Below are positions 50,801-64,000 of a stretch of DNA of 64,000 bases, piece by piece. Both the position numbers and the translations under genes were made by a program. The stretch lies in NCBI GenBank assembly GCA_027186245.1, contig CP114481.1:56242569-56306568 (forward strand), written 5' to 3'. Position 1 is the first letter of the stretch. Every line of letters starts with the position of its first letter. The notes beneath the pieces were generated by a model. The model was not told where the DNA came from. It ran no database searches and was given only the letters and a program-made list of their open reading frames with translations. The stretch is from Coriaria nepalensis. Its lineage: Eukaryota; Streptophyta; Magnoliopsida; Cucurbitales; Coriariaceae.

Positions 50801-53800
50801 TGAGCTGAATCATCATGGTAAGAGTGAGAGAATTCAACCATCTGCTTCCATGTTGAAGACAAAAACAGCAGCACAGAATTTAACAAGAAGCAGTCCTTGC
50901 AATGATAAGGCACCAGAGCCATCTAACGCGTGTCAGGTAGGTCAAGCATCTCCAATGTGTGTGTCTGTGTGTGTGCGCTCTCCCTCTCACTCTTTATGTT
51001 TTCTTGTTGTGTGTGTACTCTAATTTTGATTTAGTCATTTTTTTTTTCAAAACTACTGTATACAAGGCATCTATCGTTGGTAGAAACATCTGGAGCAGTG
51101 TCAGCAAGTCCGATCTTTCAAGGAAAAGCCAAATGGATATTCAATCATTGTTGGAAATGGAGGAATCTCTGGACAAGGATCTAGAAGAGGCACCAGAGCA
51201 CAGGTACAAGTGTGAAGCTGAAGAAAGAACTGCTTTTAAAGCTTATCGCATGGCCCAAAGGGCTTTAGTTGAGGCTACTGCTAGATGCGTTGATCTTTAT
51301 CGTAAAAGAGAATTGTATTCAACTCATATTCAATCATTTCTCATGGAAAATTCAAGTTTAGTTTTCTCTTCAAGGAAGCATGAAGACATGGAAACTGGTG
51401 GGAATTTTCTTAACATGCCTGATAATGTGAATCTCCAATCAAGCAATCAGATACAGTCTGATTACATTGATGGTTTCAATCAGCATCATAATGATTCAAA
51501 CTTTGAGCATACACATGTAGCTCCGACTGATATGCTGTATCGAAATAGGGATGGACAGATTTTTTAGTCGGAACCTTGTTGTAAACCAGATGGTAATACA
51601 TCAGAGCAGCCTTGGAATGGTAAGAATGCTCCAGTTGGAGCTTGCTCTCCATTCAGTGATTCAAATATGTCGGCAGATGAAGATGAAAAGCTGTTTCCAT
51701 ATCACCGTGAATCTACTGAACCTAATCTGGGATGTTATATACAAGAGAAAAAATTTGGAGACAAGCCAAAGGACATAATTAATGAGCCAAGGATTTATTC
51801 CTGCAACGGTGCTGAGGATTCTTTGCATCTAGAAGCAAAATTGAGGTCTGAGCTATTCGCAAAGTTTGGAACAAAAAAGTTCCCTAGGAATAGTGGTTCG
51901 TGCTACAATATGGAGCTTTCAGTGGGACGAGGGAATGAAATTCATGACAGAAGTGAAGGATCCCAACCAAAAAACATTGAGCCTGCAGAGAAACGAGGGG
52001 ATGGAAATGATACAAATATTACAATCTCATATGCAAAAGAACATCTATTTAATAATGTAAGCACTGGTTTGCCAGAAAGTAACATTTACAATTCTCCTTT
52101 TGAGATCCAAAACAGTTGCCACTTTTCACCCAACTCTGATGACAATAGATTTTCACTAGAGAAGGTCACTTAACTTCTGATGTTTGCTCAACTTCTTTGT
52201 TGAGTGCCTTTCACCATATGAAGTCTATACCCCAAGTTAGCAGTGAAGTACTGGGAAATGGAGATCAACAGAGAATTTACTATATCATGTATGTAATGAA
52301 GAGGCTAGTATCACGAATGATGATGGAAAGTGGTGGAGCAAGTTGACATCAAACTCTGTACGTGACCCCATCAGAGATATTGGCTCTTACACCTACAATC
52401 CTGCTCTAGATCCATTTTGGCCACTCTGTATGTACGAGCTCCGAGGAAAATGCAACAATGACAAATGTCGTTGGCAACATGTCAAGGACTATTCTACTGA
52501 ACATATGCATCAGAAGCAGCCCAGACGACGTAATTGTTTTGGTATGGCTTCCCACAATTATAAACCTCTCATCATTTTGTAGCTCTAACATATTATGATG
52601 GCTATCTGCAGGTCGTCAAACAAAATGTGACAGTGCAACAAAGCTTCCCAACTATCAAGATTTTATGACTCCGCCAACTTACCTTGTTGGCTTGGAAGCT
52701 ATAAAAGCTGATCCACATCTCTACAAATCAATAATAGCAAGAAAGAGTCATGGCTGGCTAAAGTGTTTCTCTATTTCCTTGACAAAAATATCAAGCTTGC
52801 TCCAAAAAATTTTGCCTGCAGACGGACCATTTCTTCACGATGGTCGTATAGAAGCCAAAGGGGGTTATAGTCAATTTTCTTATTTTCAAACTAGAAAGGG
52901 AAACCTGGTTTGTTTCTTGAATCCTTTTATATCCCTTGATTAATGACCAGCATACGCTATTGTGTGGTCCATGGTTTCATGTTTGCAAATTTTTGTTCTT
53001 ACATGACGTATCCCTAGTATCAACCAACACAAGCCTTGGATGACAATGACCAGACTCTGGAAATGGCTCTTCTTATTCTTAATCAGGAGACAAACAAGCT
53101 GGAGGGATTAAAAAAGGTAACTTTTCCTAGTGCATTTGGAGTTCCTGCTGCTGCATTACCATGTCATCTCGATTTTGTGGTGCTTTTACAGGCTCTTCCT
53201 TTGCTATCACGAGCTCTTGAGGCTGATCCAACATCCCTTGTTCTCTGGATTGTTTTCCTGCTAATTTACAATCACAGCACAAAGATGATTGGGAAGGATG
53301 ACATGTTCTCCCATGCGGTATGGCATTACAACCTATTTGAGTATACATTTTCTATTACAGACATGGAGTAATAAAGACTGTGCAAGAGAAAGATATAATT
53401 TTCTTATGCATTTCATTGGCTGATCATGTGGAGTCTTTTGTTTGGGAAAGAGTGGCAGATTTTTTTTTTCCTATTTTTTATTGCTGATGCCAGGTCAGAT
53501 TGGGGGATTTCATAAGGGTGTTGCAAACTATTTTCTCATTTTTTAGGCAACTGAATTCAGGTTTTCTTGTCTGGGAACTCATTTTGTCTTTGCTTTCTTC
53601 TTCAGGTTAAACACAACAAACAAGCTTATGAACTCTGGCTTCTATTCATCAACAGTCGAAAAACTCTTGATGATTGGTTGAGTGCATATAATATGGCTCT
53701 TTCTGATATCTGCCATCATGCACCTGCTTTTGATGGGAATGGGATACATTGTAGTGCTTGCATCTTAGATCTGTTTTTGCAGCTGGTTGATTGTTTGTGT

Positions 53801-55117
53801 ATGTCTGGTAATGTTGACAATGCTCTCCATAGGGTATTTGGACTCGTCGATGCGGACTCCAATTCGGATGACTCTTACCCTTTGTCTGATATCCTCACAT
53901 GCTTAACTTTTTCTGACAAATGTATATTCTGGGTCTGTTGTTTGTACTTAGTTATTTACAGGAAACTATCTGATGCTGTACTGCAGCAGTTCGAATGTGA
54001 GAAAGTACTGGTCAAAATTGAATGGCCTGCAATTCCTTTAGTAGATGATGAGAAGCAGAGGGCTTTTTGGCTGGTTGACATGGCAGTATGTTCTGTTGAT
54101 ACCTGTTTGAGCACTGAAATACATTAAAGAACCATCAATTTCCGATCAGTTCAAGTTTTTTCTATCAACCATATTAAGTGTCTCGTGGCATTTGGCAGCT
54201 TAGAAAACAGTAGGAACTTGTTGGATAAATATTTAAAACTGTACCCATCTTGCCTAGAACTTGTTCTAATGTCAGCATGCACTAAGAAGCATGATTCTGG
54301 GGATGACAATTTTGTGGGGTTCGAGGAAGCCCTTAGTACCTGGCCAAATAGAGCCCCTGGATTGCAGTGTATATGGAATCAATATGCTGAGTATGCCCTG
54401 CGGAATGGGAAAAGCGAATATGCAAAAAAGCTAATGGCTCGGTGGTTTGACTGTGTTTGGAAAGCTGGGTATCTTCAAAGTGGAGAATTGGATTCTGTTG
54501 GTGGTATGAGGAGCATTTTGGAGGGTTATCTGAATGATACAAGGGCTTTTTTCCCTGTCGTTGAGCCATTGCCTAGAAAATTCATAAATAGTATTAAGAA
54601 TCCAAGGGTCCGACAGCTAGTTAGTAATATATTGAGTCCCGTTTTACCTGATTGTTCTCTGGTAAACTCTGTTCTTGAAGTGTGGTTTGGCCCGTCTCTT
54701 TTGCCCCAAAATTTCAAGAAGCAAAAAGACCTTGTGGACTTTGATGAAACCGTCCTGGAGATATTACCATCTAATTATCAGCTTGCAATTTCTGTCTGTA
54801 AGCTGCTGAGTAGACTACACAGCTCTTCAGAAGTTTCATCTGCCAGTTTGCTGTTCTGGGCCAGCTCTAATTTGATCAGTGCAATCTTTCAAGCTATCCC
54901 ATTGCCACCAGAATTCATACGGGTAGAAGCTGCATATATTTTGGACCATGTTATGGGTATCAAGGCGATTACAGAGAGGTTCTATAGACGAGCTCTATCC
55001 ATATATCCATTTTCTGTTAGGTTATGGAAATCATATTATAACCTTCGTCGTCAACCGATGGAAGATGCTAGTACTGTCTTGAAAGAAGCAAGAGAGAAGG
55101 GTATTCAACTAGGTTGA
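47858..55117 (+). pseudogene. ZFC3H1-like zinc-finger / HAT-repeat protein, disrupted
   Basis: Recognisable parts in order: acidic Ser-rich N-terminus (47858: MEETDKLEPVATATG); GLALVPSTKKFTQGIQAG (48.7 kb); SAPNGANENLFSDGDSGSDS (49.35 kb); a coiled coil (51.06-51.4 kb: EERTAFKAYRMAQRALVEAT, VDLYRKRELY); the zf-C3H1 finger LDPFWPLCMYELRGKCNND then KCRWQHVKDYS (52.4 kb; ligands C, C, C, H); and a long HAT/TPR-like C-terminus (53.0-55.1 kb: FYRRALSIYPFSVRLWKSYY). ZFC3H1-family proteins work in nuclear RNA surveillance with the exosome; the Arabidopsis relative is near At2g39580 (from memory). Lesions: frameshift near 49450; second shift in a G7 run at 49573-49579; in-frame TAG at 51565-51567 with open frame on both sides; shifts near 52165 and 52290; stop near 54127. 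Such a set argues for a pseudogene, though a shortened product cannot be excluded. Confidence 0.8.
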
Positions 55118-55741
55118 CATTTCTTTAACCTAGATTACACAGAGAATATAGCTTGATAGAAACAGTATTTTCCATACAGCATGGAAAGCATAATTCGAGT
55201 TTTGCCAAGGTTTTAGTAAAAATTTACATAAATCTTACAGGTTAGGAATTTGGTAAAGGATGTTGTTAGTTTCTGTTTTTACTGCCTCTCACTTGGTGTC
55301 GTATTTCTCACCTTCATGTAGCCAAGCAATGGTATGTTATCACATCCTAAGATCAAAGTGTAATTAGCTGGAATTTTCGTAAAACTCATATAGGTGAAAT
55401 GAATATGTAGTTCTTTTAACATCCATCTCCATTTCCCATGACCGTGGGAATTCTGTTTCTGGCTTTTATGGTATAAACTATTTCACTTTTTAAGAATGAT
55501 TAGCATTCTGTACATCTATCAAAAGGGACATCTCAAGGAGGAGAAAATCACTCTAATAGGGTTCTTAACTATTTGATAGAAAACTCAGTTTCCCTAAATC
55601 CGATTTCTGGACCATGTTTTTAACTTCAACCCAACGACACCCTGGATTTTTCTTCAGTCCAGACTCGTTCAATTTCAACCTTCCCTTTCCTTCACTAGCC
55701 CATCTCCCAGAATCGCAAATAAACCCAACAAAACGACAAAA
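55118..55741. other. Intergenic between convergent relics
   Basis: 3' flanks of the ZFC3H1-like locus and of the minus-strand PPR relic. Nothing else seen. Confidence 0.7.
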
Positions 55742-58020
55742 TTAGTCGAATTTTGAGGCTCGAGTTGCCATTGCAACTTCACCCAACTTTACATTAGAAT
55801 GCATCCTACAAGCACCCAGCAATGCTCCCCATACCCCACCATCAGGCTCCATAGGCATCTCGCCAATTAGACTCGAAGTTTCATCAAATAAACAGGCACG
55901 ACCTAAAAGATCAACCATGCAAGCATAATGCTTCACATTAGGTTGAACACATTCACACATTGACCGAAAAATATCCTTCCTTTCATTTACCAACCCAACA
56001 TGTCTACAAGCAGAAAGAATGCTCAGAAACGACACAGAATCCATTTGTACTTGACTATTCTCCTGCATGTGATAGAAAAGTGCAAGGGCAGAATCTCCTT
56101 GCCCATGATATGCATATCCTGCAAGCATTACATTATATCAAAGATTCTCTCAGAATAATAGAGGGGCCCACATTTAACGTACATGTCTATGAGACTATTT
56201 GCTGCAAGTCTATTTGTTAGAAACCCCATTTGGATTATGCAGGAATGAATAGCCATGCCTAATCGTAAAGCCATTGAATATGCCACAGCAGGAAGGATGC
56301 TTACAAAGGTTGCCAAATTAGGCTTGATATTGTCCAACTTCATTTGAAGAACAGTCTTTATAGATCTCCAGGGACTTCCATTCTGAATATATCCAGATTT
56401 TATTGCATTCCATGACACGACATCTTACGCAAAATTGGTTGTTTTAAATGTAAGTTCGGCTGATGAAAGGGTCCCACACTTTGCATACATGTGAATAGGA
56501 GCACTGTAACTGTCTAATTCAAATCCAAGCTTTATAGTCTGGCCATGAATGCAGGTGCCTAGATTAAGGTCGCTTGATAAGGCATGACTGAATCAAACCT
56601 GACATTGTTCCTGCATCTGGGTATATATTTCCCGACAACAGTAACTTCTAGAATGTTAGAATCGCGTGGTTAGATTCACCCATTTGGGAATACCCATTTA
56701 TCAATGCATTCCATGTTAACACATCTCTGCAAGACAGTCTGTCGAATAGAATCAACGCCATTGAAAACTGTCTGCATTTAGAATACATGGACACTAGGGC
56801 GGGCAGTTCCAATTGAGATATCGGATTCTAAATCAGCCTTAATAGTAAAGCAATGTATGCTTTTTACCTATTTTCAGACATAGTAGCTCTGCACATAAAG
56901 GAAGGATACTTACCAAAGTCACTAAATCTGGTTTCGCAATCTCATTCTGCATTTCTCGAAATTGTGGTAAGGCGCCTCTTCATAATACCCGGATTGAGCA
57001 CAAGCAGATATAAAAGCAGACCAAAAATCTCTTCTTTGTATTTTCTTGAACAATTTTTTACCTTTCTCTAGTCCTCCACGCCTCACATACATTGTTATAA
57101 CAGAGGTAGTGAGAGATATATCGAATCAATTCCTTGTTGAAGAGCAAAATTATGAATCTCCTTCCCCCTCTCTAAATCCTTCATCTCCCCCGCTGCCATG
57201 ACTGCACTTAGAGTACATATCAATCAACCCATTTGAAACAGCGCAGCCAAAATCACTTCTAACCACATAACCATGGATAGACCTACAAGAACTAATGTCC
57301 ACTAATTTTGAAACAGCAGGAACCAAGTTCAACAAGCTCACCGAGTTAGGCTCTGTGTTATCCATTTGCATGGTTCGAAAGAATTCCAATGCATTAAAAG
57401 GGTTGCTGCTTTGTGATAAGCCTGCAATTATAGCATTCCAAGCTACAACATCTTTCTCAGGCATGTTATCAAACACCTTCAATGCACTTTTCAAGTCACC
57501 CGTTTTACAATACATATCAATGAACCCAGTCCCTATAAACACATTGAATTCTAGTTTCCTACGTGCAATTTGGTGATGAATCGAAACGCCCTCTTCCAAG
57601 TTGAAAGCACCGGCACATGTTTTCAAAGCAAAGGTGAATGTGTACTTATCTGGTTCTAAACCTGTTTCTAACATGATATGGTACATTTGAAGAGCCACAG
57701 TGTACCTTTTTTTGATCTAGTGTAAGCTCTAATGACAGAGTTGACAAGAATCACACTTGGGTTTGGCAGAGAAGTCAACACAAGATGAGCCAGATTACAT
57801 CTGTCAAACAATGAGTAGGAATCTATGAGATGGGTAGATAACAAAAGGTCATGTCGAAAGCCTGAGATACCAATTGGCCATGGATTTGAAGCAAAGACTT
57901 CAAATCTTTGCATGAAGATAGTAGAAGGAAACGAGGGTTCTGAGAACTGCATATGTATGGGATTCCAGACCCTGTTAAAGAGATTGCTTGAAAGGGTCTA
58001 AGCAGTGCTTGTATCGCCAT
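55742..58020 (-). pseudogene. Pentatricopeptide repeat (PLS-class) pseudogene
   Basis: The intronless frame starts MAIQALLRPFQAISLTG at 58020, continues LLLSSCKDLKSLLQIHGQLV, and resembles the start of the PPR protein At2g39620 (from memory). Typical PPR motifs follow: DKYTFTFALKTCAG, FIDMYCKTGDLKSALKVFDN, MPEKDVVAWNAIIAGLSQ, SILPAVAYSMALRLG, SFLSILSACRHVGLV and HYACMVDLLGRA. Lesions: frameshifts near 57860, 57690 and 57190; no long open frame at 57150-56420, although weak PPR-like fragments persist; another break near 56130. The usual C-terminal extension after VWGALLGACRMHSNV ends early at a TAA (55742). PPR proteins bind organelle RNAs; none can be made here. Confidence 0.9.
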
Positions 58021-59873
<1,853 letters not shown>

Positions 59874-61177
59874 GCTATCTTTTGGAAATGAGCCTGAATT
59901 TTTCGAGGATTTTACGTTTCTTTTTTATTTCTTATTTGCTGTTTTGTTAACTATCAGAATGCAGGTCTTTTACCTGCGTTCCAATGAAATGAGATGTTGA
60001 ATGGGCTTCCCTTTCTTTATAAACCAGTCGCTGTTTTCTTTCTTTCCAATTAAATTCTCAACTGCATGTAATGAAAATGTCTTTTTCCATTGTAATGTGA
60101 TGTTCAAAAAGCAACTATGGCTGAAGTGGGAACGACACGTCGTACGTTCTGAAAGAGTCGTTATAACGACACGCGTTATGAACGAGAAGATTCAAAGAGT
60201 GTGCTGCGGTGGCTAGCCGACACTGGATAGAAACGTTCGAAAACGAGACCAACGCAATGAAACGGGAGAAATCGAAAAAGTGAAATAAATAAATATGAAT
60301 AATTTAATAAATAAATAAGTGAAAATTCAGCTTCGAGAAGACATGGGAAGGGAGAGAGCGAGCACTTGAATTTGCTTGCTCTAACCAACACACCATCGCT
60401 TCACCGATCAGAGCTATCTGTCTTAATTTTCTCTCTCAATCTGGTACGCCATTTTTCCTTCTCTTTCCAAACGCTATGTTGATTTCAGTTTTCTTTTTAC
60501 CGCTCTTTTATTCGTTTCTTTTCACTTCTGCTTAACCGCTTGATTTTCTGGCAGCGAAAGCTTTCGTGTTGTTCAAGCCAGAGGTGTTCTAGCTTAATTG
60601 AGTATCTGAGACTTAAGAATGACTTATGAATTTCGGAAAATTCAAGTATTTTTGTAATTAAGTCTCGAGATTTCTGAAAAAATTTCCGCAACATATCGTT
60701 CTGTTTCGGCTGTGATCGAATTATAGGCTATTTGCTTCTTGATTTGTGACTTCTTGTTAATTTTTCTCCTGAATTTGAAGTTTAGTTTGTTCTTACAGTA
60801 TGATTTATTATTTTAAGAAAGATGTTTTAGAAGGATATATTCGATCGAAATTTTCCGCGTCTCTTCAGTCTGGTTTTCGTCAAATGTTACTGTAGAAAAT
60901 GAAAATAACTTAAATTGCGATTGTAAGTTCTTGTAAATCTTTTGGAAGTTGAAGTAGAAGATTTGTGAGCTTGGTATAGTATCTATTAATATTTTTTACT
61001 TTTTTATTATGTTATTGAGTTCTGTGTTTTGAACTCACTTAGTTTAATTGTAACTTTTCTTTCCTATTGACATTGCTAGTCTCAGTGGTGAGACATGATA
61101 CAGGTGGTCGAAATTGGGAATTAGCCTCGGAACACAAATTCTCAACATACTTTCTTTATCATTATTGATTAAAGACT
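59874..61177. other. Intergenic: S15a 3' flank, OGDH promoter and leader
   Basis: 3' flank of S15a to about 60.1 kb. Then the promoter (GACACGTCGTACG near 60135) and leader of the E1-OGDH gene. A likely leader intron begins CTG|GTACGC at 60444 and may end at 61174 (AAAG|ACTATGG) or near 61080. No coding region seen. Confidence 0.6.
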
Positions 61178-63985
61178 ATGGCGTGGTTTAGAGCTAGTTC
61201 TTCCATAGCAAAGCTTGCCATTAGGAGAACTTTATCGCAGGGCGCATCATATGCCACAAGATCAAGGATCCTCTCTCAGAGCCGAAACTTTCATACTACA
61301 GTTTTTCGGTCAAATGCACAAGCTGCACCAGTTCCTCGCCCCGTGCCTCTGTCTAGGCTAACTGATAGCTTCTTAGATGGGACTAGCAGTGTGTACCTAG
61401 AGGAACTTCAAAGAGCATGGGAAGCTGACCCTAATAGTGTTGATGAGTCGTGGGACAATTTCTTTAGGAATTTTGTGGGTCAAGCTTCAACATCTCCCGG
61501 AATTTCAGGTCAAACTATTCAAGAGAGCATGCGGTTGCTGTTGCTTGTGAGAGCATACCAGGTTAATGGTCACATGAAAGCCAAATTGGACCCATTAGGT
61601 TTGGAAGAAAGAGAAGTCCCAGATGATTTGGACCTTGCACTTTATGGATTCACAGAAGCCGATCTTGATAGGGAGTTCTTTCTGGGGACATGGAGGATGT
61701 CTGGGTTTTTGTCTGAAAACCGTCCAGTGCAGACTCTAAGAGCCATATTGACCCGTCTTGAGCAGGCATACTGCGGTACCATTGGTTATGAATATATGCA
61801 TATTGCAGATCGTAATAAGTGTAACTGGTTGAGGGACAAGATAGAGACCCCAGCACCAATGCAGTACAATAGACAACGTCGAGAAGTTATTCTTGATAGG
61901 CTTATATGGAGTACACAATTTGAGAACTTCTTAGCCACAAAGTGGACAACAGCAAAGAGATTTGGGCTTGAAGGTGGGGAAAGTCTGATCCCAGGCATGA
62001 AGGAGATGTTTGATCGGGTGGCTGATCTTGGGGTCGAGAGCATAGTTATTGGAATGCCGCATAGAGGAAGATTAAATGTTCTGGGTAATGTTGTTAGAAA
62101 GCCACTGCGTCAAATATTCAGCGAGTTCAGTGGTGGAACAAAGCCTGTTGATGAAGTTGGGCTCTACACAGGAACTGGTGATGTCAAGTATCACTTGGGA
62201 ACATCTTATGATAGACCAACTAGAGGTGGAAAGAGAATACACCTTTCTTTGGTTGCAAATCCAAGTCACTTGGAAGCTGTTGATCCTGTTGTCATTGGAA
62301 AAACTAGGGCCAAGCAGTATTACTCGAATGATCTGGACAGGACCAAGAATATGGGTGTTTTGATTCATGGAGATGGTAGCTTTGCTGGACAAGGTGTTGT
62401 CTATGAGACTTTGCATCTTAGTGCTCTTCCGAACTACACCACTGGTGGCACTATTCACATCGTAGTGAACAATCAAGTGGCCTTCACAACCGATCCAAGG
62501 GCAGGAAGATCTTCTCAATATTGTACGGATGTGGCCAAAGCCTTGGATGCCCCCATCTTCCATGTGAATGGTGATGACATGGAGGCAGTTGTTCATGTTT
62601 GCGAGCTTGCTGCAGAGTGGCGCCAAACATTTCATTCAGATGTTGTTGTTGACTTGGTCTGTTATCGAAGATTTGGGCATAATGAGATTGATGAGCCATC
62701 TTTCACTCAGCCTAAGATGTATAAGGTTAGCTCCTATATTTCTTAACTTTCCTGGTATTGTTATTTGAGAGATTGATTTTGACTCTTACATTTTATTGCT
62801 CTGGTTGTATAAATCCCAAAAAATGTTCCCACTCCCCTATATTAAAGTTCACCTTGTCATTAATATGTGTATCACACATCTGACTTTATGGATTGACTAC
62901 AGATCATAAAAAATCATCCCTCAACTCTCGAGATCTACAAAAAGAAATTATTGGAATCTGGCCAGGTGACTCAAGAAGATATTGATAAGATACTCAGTAA
63001 GGTAAATACAATCCTCAGTGAAGAATTTTTAGCTAGCAAAGATTATGTTCCAAAGAGAAGGGACTGGCTTTCAGCCTATTGGTCGGGATTTAAGTCTCCT
63101 GAACAGGTTTCACGGGTGCGAAACACTGGGTATGGTCTATGGTGGCACTCTGTCAGATTCTAAATTTTTAATGTCTTAAACTACTTTTCCCTACATCATG
63201 TACTGAGATAGTAGTCTGTCAACAGGGTTAAACCAGATATCTTGAAGACTGTGGGCAGAGCAATCACACAGCTTCCAGAAAGTTTCAAGCCTCACAGAGC
63301 AGTGAAGAAGGTTTATGAACAACGAGCACAAATGATTGAAACTGGAGAGGGCATTGACTGGGCAGTTGGGGAAGCACTTGCTTTTTCCACTTTGCTCGTG
63401 GAAGGTAACCATGTTAGATTGAGTGGCCAAGATGTTGAAAGAGGTACATTTAGTCATAGGCATTCTGTAGTTCATGATCAAGAAACAGGGGCGAAGTATT
63501 GTCCTTTGGACCATGTTCTCATGAACCAGAATGAAGAAATGTTCACAGTCAGCAACAGGCAAGATTTGAACAACCCCCCCCCCCCCTCCCCTCCTCTCTC
63601 TCTCTCTCCTTCTCTCTTTCCCCACTCAATTCTTCTTTTCTTGTGGACTTGTTCGCATACTTGAAGTGTATCAACATATTAATTTATGTACTTATCAATC
63701 TTATTTGTGTCTCTTATACATGTTCTTTTTATCTATAGTTCTCTTTCAGAATATGGTGTGCTTGGATTTGAGTTGGGTTACTCGATGGAAAATCCAAATT
63801 CATTGGTAATCTGGGAAGCTCAATTTGGTGATTTTGCAAATGGGGCACAAGTGATATTTGATCAATTCTTGAGCAGTGGAGAGTCAAAGTGGCTGCGGCA
63901 AACTGGGCTTGTTGTGCTTCTTCCTCATGGCTATGATGGCCAGGGACCTGAGCATTCAAGTGCTCGATTGGAGCGTTTTCTTCAG
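61178..63985 (+). CDS. OGDH: 2-oxoglutarate dehydrogenase E1 subunit, mitochondrial (3' partial)
   Basis: Four exons (61178-62725, 62903-63129, 63226-63558, 63739-63985) splice in frame to 785 residues; the family is about 1020, so the end lies beyond the window. A donor (CAG|GTACCC) follows at 63986. The N-terminus ([19 protein letters not shown], Ser/Arg-rich, no acid) is a mitochondrial transit peptide. Features in order: binding segment [34 protein letters not shown], the thiamine-diphosphate motif [10 protein letters not shown] with [61 protein letters not shown] and [20 protein letters not shown]. The enzyme decarboxylates 2-oxoglutarate in the TCA cycle together with E2 and E3. The third intron starts GC (CAG|GCAAGA), a GC-AG intron. 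Confidence 0.97.
63574..63586. repeat. C13 homopolymer followed by CT-rich tract
   Basis: In the third intron of the E1-OGDH gene, 15 bp after its GC donor, followed by CT repeats to about 63625. Confidence 0.85.
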
Positions 63986-64000
63986 GTACCCTTACGAAGA

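Noticed and set aside
62072..62635. 187-codon minus-strand frame inside E1-OGDH exon 1
   Set aside because: Antisense shadow of a strongly conserved coding exon.

Overview
This is a 64 kb piece of plant nuclear DNA, almost certainly from a eudicot. The genes carry many GT-AG introns with AT-rich sequence between short exons. They belong to plant-specific or plant-typical families (Dof, CASP-like, ACR-type ACT-repeat, PPR, ATL-type RING-H2, plant-type 2-oxoglutarate dehydrogenase E1). Two nuclear-type tRNA genes and degraded plant LINE and Mutator-like elements are also present. The species cannot be named from the sequence.

Layout: 1-1168 Dof transcription factor (minus, runs off the left edge); 1.2-4.2 kb its upstream region with a double G-box; 4.2-6.3 kb broken copy of protein geranylgeranyltransferase-I beta; 7.1-7.9 kb single-pass membrane protein (minus); 9.2-10.9 kb decayed RTE-like LINE; 12.2-15.4 kb PP7-like phosphatase; 15.9-16.4 kb RING-H2 protein (minus); 17.0-19.2 kb HSP70 pseudogene (minus); 21.1-22.1 kb CASP-like protein; 22.5 kb tRNA-Arg(CCG); 23.5 kb a 37-residue OST4 subunit gene (minus); 25.0 kb tRNA-His(GTG); 26.2-28.3 kb cytosolic UDP-xylose synthase; 28.9-29.2 kb histone H4 pseudogene; 30.4-32.8 kb ACR9-like ACT-repeat protein; 33.4-34.1 kb enoyl-CoA isomerase with one internal stop; 34.1-39.9 kb repeat-rich block (foldback MITE, 32-bp minisatellite, Mutator-like transposase relic); 40.3-46.6 kb a 17-exon, 1205-residue conserved protein of unknown function; 47.9-55.1 kb ZFC3H1-like zinc-finger/HAT pseudogene; 55.7-58.0 kb PPR pseudogene (minus); 59.3-59.9 kb ribosomal protein S15a; 61.2 kb to the right edge, mitochondrial 2-oxoglutarate dehydrogenase E1.

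From memory of the Arabidopsis map, the series GGB, membrane protein, ACR9, ZFC3H1-like, RPS15a and PPR corresponds to the At2g39550-At2g39620 neighbourhood, so this looks like a conserved syntenic block with other genes interleaved. Six of about nineteen protein loci are broken (GGB, HSP70, H4, ECI, ZFC3H1-like, PPR). Others with many exons (UXS, ACR9, the 17-exon gene, S15a, E1) splice in frame throughout, so general sequencing error is an unlikely cause. The pattern suggests gene loss (fractionation) in one copy of a duplicated region; that is inference.

The genes do not form one pathway. They cover cell-wall nucleotide sugars (UXS), N-glycosylation (OST4), translation (S15a, tRNAs), the TCA cycle (E1-OGDH), signalling (PP7-like, RING-H2) and transcription (Dof). 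I saw no clear new multi-gene system. The most unusual items are a 32-bp minisatellite with a perfect palindromic core on both sides of the Mutator-like relic, the PP7-like protein whose GNHE motif reads GSHE, and the ECI locus where one TGA interrupts an otherwise intact frame ending in a peroxisomal SRL signal.
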